Assembly: GCF_001676615.1 (NCBI RefSeq)
Contig: NZ_LYXZ01000013.1
Coordinates: 62,001 to 126,000 of the forward strand
Direction: 5' to 3'
From: Labrys sp. WJW
GTDB lineage: Bacteria; Pseudomonadota; Alphaproteobacteria; Rhizobiales; Labraceae
DNA: 64,000 nucleotides
Shown: in pieces, positions 9,228 to 15,973 of the stretch
How the letters are laid out: the number at the start of each line of letters is the position of its first letter
Position numbering within the stretch: position 1 is the first letter of the stretch
Made by a program: the position numbers and the translations under genes
Notes under the pieces: model-generated
Seen by the model: only the letters and a program-made list of their open reading frames with translations
Database searches by the model: none
Told to the model about the DNA's origin: nothing

Positions 9228-9262
9228 AGGGCGCGCCCGGTTCTCTCCCGCCGGCGCGCCCT
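9228..9262. terminator. Strong GC hairpin between binding-protein and permease genes
   Basis: Arms AGGGCGCGCC (9228-9237) and GGCGCGCCCT (9253-9262) are perfect complements around a 15-base loop, with no T run after them. Hairpins at this place in importer operons usually stabilise the upstream mRNA or partly terminate transcription, so that binding protein is made in excess over permease. Confidence 0.5.
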
Positions 9263-9289
9263 CCAATCCCACGGTAGGCAGCGATCCGT

Positions 9290-10201
9290 ATGGCAAGTTT
9301 CACGCGCGTCTTCGGCCTTCAGAGGTCTACAATCGCTTTCGGCGCCTTCCTGGTGCTGCCCGTCGCTCTCTTCCTGCTCTTCTTCATCTATCCGATCGCT
9401 CAGACCCTCTACATCTCCCTGCACGACTGGAACGGTATCGCTCCGACGATGCGCTATGTCGGTTGGCGCAACTACGCGACGCTGGCAAGCCAGCCTCGCT
9501 TCCTGCACGCTCTTGCCAACAACCTGTCCTGGCTCGCTTTCATGTTGATCTGTCCAACGGGGCTGGGTCTCCTGTTGGCAGCCCTGCTTGACCGGGGCAT
9601 CCGGGGTGAACGCTGGTTCAGGATCTTGTTTTTCTTGCCTTTCACCATCCCGGCGGTGGCGGTCGCGGCGATTTGGCGGTGGGTCTACGAACCCTCGAGC
9701 GGCCTGCTCACCACGATGATGGCACTGATCGGTCTTGGTGACCTGGCACAGAACTGGTTGGGCGATCCCAAAATCGTCACCTATTCATTGATGGGCGCAG
9801 TGCTGTGGTGGACGACGGGCTTTGCCTTTCTCGTCTTCTTCGCTGGTCTTCGCAACATCCCTGAGGAATTTCTGGAGGCTGCACGCATCGAGGGTGCAAC
9901 GCCCTGGCAGGTATTTTGGAAAGTCAGCTTTCCGCTGCTGTGGCCCTCCACCATCATCGTGCTCGGTATCTTCGCCATCGACGCCATGCGCCTGTTCGAT
10001 GTGGTCTGGGCCACCACCAGCGGTGGGCCGGCTTATTCCTCCGAGGTCCTGGCGACGCAAATGTACGACGTTGCCTTCGGGCGCTTCCAGATGGGGCAGG
10101 CGAGCGCCATCTCCGTCTATCTGTTGGGCATCGCCGCCGTGTTCATCATGCCGTACATCTATTACATGTCAGGCCGCGTGGCCGATAGCGAGGCCGAGTG
10201 A
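9290..10201 (+). CDS. Sugar ABC transporter permease (MalF/UgpA type)
   Basis: The 303-residue product has six predicted membrane segments. The first is rich in Leu/Phe (FLVLPVALFLLFFIYPIAQ). The cytoplasmic EAA loop appears as EAARIEGATPWQVFWKVSFP in the last third. It forms the inner-membrane channel together with the next gene product and pairs with the ATPase encoded at 3839-4954. Its stop overlaps the next start codon (TGATG), implying translational coupling. Confidence 0.92.
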   Translation: MASFTRVFGLQRSTIAFGAFLVLPVALFLLFFIYPIAQTLYISLHDWNGIAPTMRYVGWRNYATLASQPRFLHALANNLSWLAFMLICPTGLGLLLAALLDRGIRGERWFRILFFLPFTIPAVAVAAIWRWVYEPSSGLLTTMMALIGLGDLAQNWLGDPKIVTYSLMGAVLWWTTGFAFLVFFAGLRNIPEEFLEAARIEGATPWQVFWKVSFPLLWPSTIIVLGIFAIDAMRLFDVVWATTSGGPAYSSEVLATQMYDVAFGRFQMGQASAISVYLLGIAAVFIMPYIYYMSGRVADSEAE

Positions 10202-11019
10202 TGGCCAGTGCTCTGCCGCAACGCCGGATCGCCGCTTATGTCGTGGTGCTGGTCTTCGCAGCCCTCTTCCTGGCGCCTCTTGTCCTGGCGCTGTCGACCT
10301 CGCTGAAATCACCCGAAGAAATCACCCGCGTCCTGGCCCCGCCTTTGTCTTTGCACGTGCAGAACTACGGTGTCGCCTTTTCCGAGATGGGGCGCAGTTT
10401 CCTCAACTCGCTACTCATCACGGCGCCTGCGGTGGTGCTCTCGATCCTCATCGGTTCGATCGCCGGCTATCCACTGGCGATGACGCGGGGGCGTGGTGGC
10501 AAGATCGTCTATTTCGTGCTGCTCTCCGGCATGCTCGTCCCTTTTCAGATCGTCCAGATTCCGCTCTTCGTGATGATCCATGCGATCGGCCTCTACGACA
10601 CCATTCCCGGCATGTGGCTGGTTCATACCGCCTACGCGGTCCCCTTTTGCACATTCTTCATGCGCAACTTTTTCTCCTCGGTGCCGCGATCGATGTTCGA
10701 GGCAGCCCGGATCGATGGCTGCACCGTCACCGGTTATTTCTGGCGCCTGCTGCTGCCGGCCTCGACCTCGGGCCTGGCGGCGCTCGCCATCATCCAAAGC
10801 CGTGCAATCTGGAACGATCTGCTCTTTGCCATCACGTTAACGAGTAGCGACAATGCCCGCCCGGTTACAGTCGCCATCGCCGGTTTCACCAGCGGCACGC
10901 AGGTGGAATATGGACCGCTGATGGCGGCGACCGTCGTTTCCACCCTGCCGGTGATGCTGGCCTATCTGGCCTTCCAGAAATCCTTCGTGCGAGGGCTGCT
11001 CGGTGGCTCCGGCAAGTGA
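10201..11019 (+). CDS. Sugar ABC transporter permease (MalG/UgpE type)
   Basis: The 272-residue inner-membrane protein has six predicted helices and the EAA loop EAARIDGCTVTGYFWRLLLP. The ATG at 10201 shares its first base with the stop of the previous gene and is preferred over the in-frame GTG just upstream. With the preceding permease, the binding protein and the divergent ATPase it completes a CUT1-type sugar importer. The next gene begins inside its 3' end. Confidence 0.92.
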   Translation: MASALPQRRIAAYVVVLVFAALFLAPLVLALSTSLKSPEEITRVLAPPLSLHVQNYGVAFSEMGRSFLNSLLITAPAVVLSILIGSIAGYPLAMTRGRGGKIVYFVLLSGMLVPFQIVQIPLFVMIHAIGLYDTIPGMWLVHTAYAVPFCTFFMRNFFSSVPRSMFEAARIDGCTVTGYFWRLLLPASTSGLAALAIIQSRAIWNDLLFAITLTSSDNARPVTVAIAGFTSGTQVEYGPLMAATVVSTLPVMLAYLAFQKSFVRGLLGGSGK

Positions 11020-11464
11020 GTTCGCGGATCTGGGGAGCCTGAAGGCGGTGCTCGATCGCATCATCCCGGGTGACGATTTTCCCTCGGCCTGCGAGGCGGG
11101 CGTCGATCGCTTTATCCTGGCTCTATGGTGGTCAGGAAGCGAACCGTCCGCCGGCCTTGTCGCCGAAGGCCTTGTGGCGCTGGGCGAAAAATGCCTGGCA
11201 GCCCATGGCCGAGCTTTTGTCCGCCTCGCGAGTGCCGAACAGGATGCTGCTCTGGTGGAAGTTGCGATGAAGCCCTGGTTTCGCTGCCTCTGCGAATTGG
11301 CGGCCGAGGGCTATTATGCGGACCCAGGCAACGGCGCAAACCCCGCGGCCAGGTCCTGGGAGATGATCGGTTATCGTCACGGCTTGCCAGAAGGCCCCGC
11401 CGGTCCGCCCGCCGGTCCGCCCGCCGATAGCCCTGAAGTGGTGATTGGGAAGTTACGGGCATGA
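11003..11464 (+). CDS. Gluconate 2-dehydrogenase subunit 3 family protein
   Basis: The 153-residue product starts at a GTG inside the end of the permease gene (17-base overlap) and its stop overlaps the next ATG. The text LIPGDDFPSACEAGVDRFI-like at the N-terminus and AAEGYYADPGNG in the second half are typical of the small gamma subunit of membrane-bound gluconate/sorbitol dehydrogenases and of glucoside 3-dehydrogenases. In those enzymes the small subunit accompanies and often exports the flavoprotein. No twin-arginine signal peptide is evident here, so periplasmic location is uncertain. The last 25 residues contain a short repeated GPPAGPPA stretch. Confidence 0.75.
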   Translation: MAPASEFADLGSLKAVLDRIIPGDDFPSACEAGVDRFILALWWSGSEPSAGLVAEGLVALGEKCLAAHGRAFVRLASAEQDAALVEVAMKPWFRCLCELAAEGYYADPGNGANPAARSWEMIGYRHGLPEGPAGPPAGPPADSPEVVIGKLRA

Positions 11465-13104
11465 GCGCTTACGATGCCGTCATCGTGGGTGCCGGCGCAG
11501 GCGGTTGCATCGCAGCCTGCGTGCTGGCCGAAGCCGGCAAGCGCGTGCTTCTGGTCGAGCGGGGCAGGTTACGCAGCTATTCCGACAGTGGCCACCGCGA
11601 TCATCTGAGAAATCACCGCGTTCAGCGCTATGGCCTCAATGCCGGTCCTTATGTCGATGGCAATCCGCGCATCCACGTCGATGCCAATGGCGAGGAGCGC
11701 CTGGTCCGCCCGCATGAGGAAGCCTACAGCGCCAATGCCTCTGTGGTCGGCGGCGGCACATTGCTTTATGGCGGCCTTGCCTGGCGTTTTCATCCTGGCG
11801 ATTTCCGCATGGCTACTCTTTACGGCGTGCCTGCTGGCTCTTCTCTCGTCGACTGGCCGTTCGGTTATGAAGAGCTGGAGCCATGGTACGATCGGGCCGA
11901 ATGGGAGATAGGTGTCGCCGGTCTCGGCGGTGCCAACCGACATGAGGGAGCGCGATCGCGAGGTTATCCGATGCCGCCGGTTTCTCCCAGCGCGTCGACA
12001 GGCGTCCTGGGACGTGGGGCTGCAGCCCGCGGCATCGGCACCTTTCCGCCGCCACTTCTCATCAACACCGTGCCCCGCTCCGGGCGGCGGGCCTGTGTGG
12101 AGTGCGGCTCGTGCGTCGGCTTTCCTTGCCCGAGCGACGCCAAGAACGGCACGCACAACACCGCGCTTCCCCGGGCCCTGGCAACCGGGCTATGCGAGCT
12201 CCTGACAGATACTGTCGTCGCGCAAATCAATACCAACAAAGGGGGGTGCGTCACCGGCGTCGACGTCCTCGAAGCGAAGGATGGAGACTGGCGGAGGCGC
12301 CGTGTGGCGGCGCGCAGCGTCGTGGTCAGTGCCGGTGCCATCGAGACGGCTCGCCTTCTGCTGCTGTCGGCCAGTGATCGTGAACCACACGGCCTGGGCA
12401 ATGGTCGCGATCTGGTCGGCCGCAATTTGCAGGGCCACACCTATCCCATCAGCTTCGGTCTGTTCGAAGAGGTGGTGGAGACGTCATACGGGCCGGGCGT
12501 CACCATTGCCAGCTGTGACTACAATCACGGTAACGAAGGAATCGTTGGCGGAGCCATGCTGGCAGACGACTTCGTCATGACACCGGTCGAATTTTGGAAG
12601 ACCGCCCTACCGCCGGATTTGCCGCGTTACGGCTTGAGTGCCAAGCATTTCATGCGCGACGGCTATCGGCATGTGACTCAGTTGCGCGGACCTGTCCACG
12701 AAATTCCGACGCCTGATTGCCGGGTTACTCTTGCTCGGGCGCACCGCGATCGTTGCGGACTACCCGTAGCGCGGCTTTCCGGCCTCACCCATCCGGAAAC
12801 CCGACGGACGGCGGCCTATGTTCGGGAGAAGGCGGATGCTTGGCTGAAGGCCTCCGGAGCCATCAAGGTCTGGGGCATGATTCCGCCGCCTCGGCTTTCC
12901 GGGGGACAACATCAGGCCGGCACGGCACGGATGGGCGTCGATCCGTTGCACTCAGTCACGGATGTCCATGGCCGCGTTTGGGGGCACGACAATCTTTATA
13001 TATGCGATGGCTCCTTGCACCCGACCAATGGTGGATTCAACCCCGTGTTGACCATTATGGCTCTGGCTTTTCGTGGGTCTGCACATCTGGCTGACAACCT
13101 GTAG
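11461..13104 (+). CDS. GMC-family FAD sugar dehydrogenase, large subunit
   Basis: The 547-residue product has the FAD motif GAGAGG (10-15) with the ribose-binding Glu in LLVERGR, and the C-terminal GMC domain with the catalytic His in HQAGTARMG and the Asn in FNPVLTIMA. A cluster of four Cys (212, 215, 218, 223) is the pattern seen in the flavoprotein subunits of gluconate/fructose dehydrogenases and glucoside 3-dehydrogenase, where it may hold an Fe-S cluster. It oxidises a sugar or sugar acid together with the small subunit encoded just before it. No cytochrome c subunit gene follows, so the electron acceptor must be encoded elsewhere or be different. Confidence 0.88.
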   Translation: MSAYDAVIVGAGAGGCIAACVLAEAGKRVLLVERGRLRSYSDSGHRDHLRNHRVQRYGLNAGPYVDGNPRIHVDANGEERLVRPHEEAYSANASVVGGGTLLYGGLAWRFHPGDFRMATLYGVPAGSSLVDWPFGYEELEPWYDRAEWEIGVAGLGGANRHEGARSRGYPMPPVSPSASTGVLGRGAAARGIGTFPPPLLINTVPRSGRRACVECGSCVGFPCPSDAKNGTHNTALPRALATGLCELLTDTVVAQINTNKGGCVTGVDVLEAKDGDWRRRRVAARSVVVSAGAIETARLLLLSASDREPHGLGNGRDLVGRNLQGHTYPISFGLFEEVVETSYGPGVTIASCDYNHGNEGIVGGAMLADDFVMTPVEFWKTALPPDLPRYGLSAKHFMRDGYRHVTQLRGPVHEIPTPDCRVTLARAHRDRCGLPVARLSGLTHPETRRTAAYVREKADAWLKASGAIKVWGMIPPPRLSGGQHQAGTARMGVDPLHSVTDVHGRVWGHDNLYICDGSLHPTNGGFNPVLTIMALAFRGSAHLADNL

Positions 13105-13192
13105 TACCTGATCTCTGGGTGACTTTGATCAAGCCGGCTTTCGGCCTATTAGAGGGATAACGCTGATGGCTTGGCAGAGGCCAAGAACTCTG

Positions 13193-13232
13193 AGGTCGTT
13201 ATAAGAATTTTGTTAATTTCTTATAACGACCT
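13193..13232. repeat. Perfect 15-bp inverted repeat (palindrome 1)
   Basis: Arms AGGTCGTTATAAGAA (13193-13207) and TTCTTATAACGACCT (13218-13232) flank a 10-base AT-rich loop. The inner part TATAAGA/TCTTATA recurs in the second palindrome downstream. It lies where the -35 region of the next gene should be. It may be an operator or a folded DNA/RNA element. Confidence 0.75.
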
Positions 13233-13242
13233 TGCCTGTGTA

Positions 13243-13292
13243 ATATGCCCCGCCTATAAGAGAATAAGATATTTCTTATAGGCGGGGCATAT
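13243..13292. repeat. Perfect 19-bp inverted repeat ending in the start codon (palindrome 2)
   Basis: Arms ATATGCCCCGCCTATAAGA (13243-13261) and TCTTATAGGCGGGGCATAT (13274-13292) flank a 12-base loop. The second arm contains the GGCGGGG that would serve as ribosome binding site and the first two bases of the ATG at 13291. If transcribed, this stem would hide the translation start. A -10-like TAATAT is at 13241-13246. Confidence 0.8.
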
Positions 13293-14397
13293 GAAAACCA
13301 TTGACCTTGCCTACCGCACCATGTTCGCCGAACTGGTGCAGCGCAGCCTCGATGCATCGTTTGAGACCGATTTCTCAACGGCCGGCAATTTTGTGCGGGT
13401 GCCGGTCAAGGGCAGGGACTATTGGTATTTCGAACAGACGCAGCCAAGGAAAACCCGCAAATATGTAGGCCCCGCGAACGATCCCGATATCGCCAGAAGG
13501 GTCGAGGCCTTCCAGGAAATCAAAGGTGATCTGCGCGCCCGCCGCAGGCTTGTTTCCTCCTTGACCCGGGACGCCGGCCTGGCGGCACCCGATCGCTTCA
13601 CCGGTGACATCGTGGAGGCAATGGGCAACGCCGGCATATTTCGTCTACGAGGACTGCTCGTCGGCACGGTTGCTTTTCAAACCTATGCCGGCCTGCTCGG
13701 CGTCCGCTTGCCCGGTGCGTCATTGCAGACGGGCGATGCCGACTTCGCCCAGCACTATTCGGTGTCGTCGTCGCTCGAGGATACCCTTCCCCCTGTTCTC
13801 GATATTCTGAAGGCGATCGATCCCAGCTTTCGGGCAATTTCCCACCGGCTGGATCCGGCGCGTGTGACGCAATTCGAGAATGCCGCCCGTTACAGGGTGG
13901 AATTCCTCACACCGAACCGCGGATCTGATGACGATGCCGATCACGCCAGCCCGATGCCGGCTTTGGGAGGTGCGTCAGCCCAGCCCTTACGCTTTCTCGA
14001 CTTCCTGATCAAGGAGCCGGTGCGGACCGTCATGCTCCACCGATCCGGCGTCCCGGTCGTCGTGCCGTCGCCGCAGCGATATGCGGTGCATAAATTGATT
14101 GTCGCCTCACGGCGGCAATCGGATGCCGGCAGTGCTGCAAAGCGTGAAAAAGACATCCAGCAGGCGAGCCTGCTGATCGAGGCCCTCGGCGAAACCCGCT
14201 GCGGGGACGATCTTGCCGAAGCCTTCACCGAGGCTTGGAATCGGGGCCCGAACTGGCGTGCAGCCATCCAGCAAGGCTTGAACGGGCTGCCAGAAAGGCA
14301 AAGAATTTCAGCCTTATTGACGATCCAGGTCGGCCTGGCTTCGATCGGCGCAAAACTGGATGGCTTCAACGAGACGGGATCGGCCGCAAAGACATGA
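13291..14397 (+). CDS. Nucleotidyltransferase-fold protein (GSU2403 / NTP_transf_8 family)
   Basis: The 368-residue product has a conserved N-terminal part (DLAYRTMFAELVQRSLDA) and a nucleotidyltransferase-like core. GLLVGTVAFQTYAGLLG (131-147) is followed by GDAD at 148-151, whose two Asp residues would bind metal. The C-terminal half contains FLIKEP and VPSPQRYAVHKLIV, as in AbiEii-like and related proteins found on mobile elements. Its activity is unknown; related folds adenylylate or nucleotidylate proteins or tRNA in abortive-infection and toxin systems. No antitoxin-like partner gene is adjacent. Expression is probably controlled through the two palindromes directly upstream. Confidence 0.7.
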   Translation: MKTIDLAYRTMFAELVQRSLDASFETDFSTAGNFVRVPVKGRDYWYFEQTQPRKTRKYVGPANDPDIARRVEAFQEIKGDLRARRRLVSSLTRDAGLAAPDRFTGDIVEAMGNAGIFRLRGLLVGTVAFQTYAGLLGVRLPGASLQTGDADFAQHYSVSSSLEDTLPPVLDILKAIDPSFRAISHRLDPARVTQFENAARYRVEFLTPNRGSDDDADHASPMPALGGASAQPLRFLDFLIKEPVRTVMLHRSGVPVVVPSPQRYAVHKLIVASRRQSDAGSAAKREKDIQQASLLIEALGETRCGDDLAEAFTEAWNRGPNWRAAIQQGLNGLPERQRISALLTIQVGLASIGAKLDGFNETGSAAKT

Positions 14398-14519
14398 CAA
14401 TGCCCTCGATAGTCGGGCGTGCGAGGGAAGCTGACGATTTAACTATCGATCGGAAAGCATTCGTCCGTCCTTTCGTCGATGCCGGTGTCCCCCTGCATAA
14501 GGCGGTGCCGTAGCGCCCG

Positions 14520-14589
14520 TTAGAGTGAGAGAGTGGATGGGATTTTCGTGACGGGTTGAGGGTCGGGAGAGAGGTTTCCGGCGCCCGTC
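14520..14589 (+). repeat. Leader repeat copy 1, upstream of DUF932 gene
   Basis: This 70-base segment begins TTAGAGTGAGAGAGTGG and contains TTCGTGACGG. It aligns without gaps to 15890-15959 upstream of the parB-like gene at roughly 70% identity, at the same distance from the start codon. Conservation of a non-coding leader before two different genes suggests a shared promoter, operator or RNA element. Confidence 0.75.
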
Positions 14590-14604
14590 ATGGAGATTGG
14601 TTCC

Positions 14605-15798
14605 ATGACCATTGAGGTTCTTGATAGCCGTCGCGACGCAAGCGGTGGATATAAGGTCGATGTCAGCCGCGGTGAACGGATCGGCCGTGTGTCTTCCGAG
14701 TGGTTCTCGCGCCCTGGCGACGAGCGCTATCTGTCGCTATCGGAACTCGGCCTTGCCGTTCGAGAGAGGACCGAGCGCAGCCGGACGCGGGTGATCGAGA
14801 GCGCGCTGATCCACGTTGAGGCAAGCCGGGAGGATCCCGAGCGGATGTCTCTCATCCTGCCAGGTGTGGATAGGCCCGTCGCACCCACCCATTGGAGCTT
14901 CGGCCAGCTCGCAAGCCAGGTCGGAGCACCGGCCGCCTATCTGCGTCAGCTCCCAGCGGCGCTGGCCGGCATCAATCTGCAGTATGGTCTGGCCTCTCAC
15001 CGGGCCGAGCAGATCAAGACGCTGGAAACCGACAACGGCCGGCTCGAACTGCGGGCCGTCACTGGCCCGGACTATGGGCGGATCTATGATCATGAACTGG
15101 TCGAAGCCGTGCAGCAAATTGCCGGCAACGGGACTGGCGACACGCGCTGGAAGGTGCCGGGCGTGCTCGACTGGTCGACGGGCATCTACAATCCGCGTGT
15201 CGACATCACCAAGGACACGACCACGCTCTATGCCTCCGATCGTGACGTCTTCCTCTTCCTGGTCGATGATCTCAACCCCATCGAGGCCGGCAAGCTGCCG
15301 GATGGATCGCCAGATCTCTACTTCCGTGGATTCTACTGCTGGAATTCAGAGGTCGGGGCAAAGACGCTTGGGATGGCAAGCTTCTATCTCAGGGCCGTGT
15401 GCCAGAACCGGAACCTGTGGGGGGTGGAGGATTTCGAGGAGATCACTATTCGCCATTCCAAATATGCCGCTTCGCGCTTTGCCCATGAGGCCGCGCCTGC
15501 GCTGCTCAACTTCGCCAATTCGTCGCCCACGCCGTTCGTCAACGGCATCAAGGCGGCGCGCGAGCGCGTCGTGGCGAAAACCGATGACGAGCGCAGCGAG
15601 TTCCTGCGCCGCCGCGGCTTCTCCAAAACAGAAACCGGCAAGATCATCGAAACGGTGCTGGCCGAGGAAGGCCGGCCGCCCGAAAGCATTTTCGATTTCG
15701 TGGCCGGCATCACCGCTGTGGCTCGCGACAAGCCGCATCAGGACGCACGCCTTGATATGGAGGCGAAAGCCAAGAAGCTTCTCGATAGGGCGGCGTGA
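14605..15798 (+). CDS. DUF932 domain-containing protein
   Basis: The product has 397 residues from the ATG at 14605, which follows GGAG at 9 bases and matches the spacing in the parB-like gene with the same leader; an ATG at 14590 in the same frame overlaps that ribosome binding site. DUF932 covers most of the chain, including LILPGVDRPVAPTHWSFGQL and the C-terminal SRFAHEAAPALLNFANSS region. The family is common on conjugative plasmids and ICEs of alphaproteobacteria and in some phages, with no established activity. Its place beside parB-like and ssb genes suggests early expression after DNA entry; this is inference. Confidence 0.8.
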   Translation: MTIEVLDSRRDASGGYKVDVSRGERIGRVSSEWFSRPGDERYLSLSELGLAVRERTERSRTRVIESALIHVEASREDPERMSLILPGVDRPVAPTHWSFGQLASQVGAPAAYLRQLPAALAGINLQYGLASHRAEQIKTLETDNGRLELRAVTGPDYGRIYDHELVEAVQQIAGNGTGDTRWKVPGVLDWSTGIYNPRVDITKDTTTLYASDRDVFLFLVDDLNPIEAGKLPDGSPDLYFRGFYCWNSEVGAKTLGMASFYLRAVCQNRNLWGVEDFEEITIRHSKYAASRFAHEAAPALLNFANSSPTPFVNGIKAARERVVAKTDDERSEFLRRRGFSKTETGKIIETVLAEEGRPPESIFDFVAGITAVARDKPHQDARLDMEAKAKKLLDRAA

Positions 15799-15889
15799 GG
15801 GACGCTGCGAAGCCGGCGATGACGTTCGTGTGTTGTTGGCTTTGCCCCTGGTGTCCGACCGGCCTGCCTGTCGTGATTGCGCTGCCCTC

Positions 15890-15959
15890 TTAGAGTGAGA
15901 GGGTGGCGCTTCGCTTCGTGACGGATTGGGATTCGAGAGAAAGGCTCTCGGCATCCGTC
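15890..15959 (+). repeat. Leader repeat copy 2, upstream of parB-like gene
   Basis: This is the partner of 14520-14589, offset by exactly 1370 bases. Both begin TTAGAGTGAGAG, share TTCGTGACGG in the middle and end in CCGTC, 14-15 bases before the start codon. Confidence 0.75.
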
Positions 15960-15973
15960 GCGGAGCAAACATC

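Noticed and set aside
13193..13292. The two palindromes as ends of an insertion sequence or MITE
   Set aside because: The outer arms differ between the two, no target duplication is seen and no transposase is near; a regulatory role fits better.
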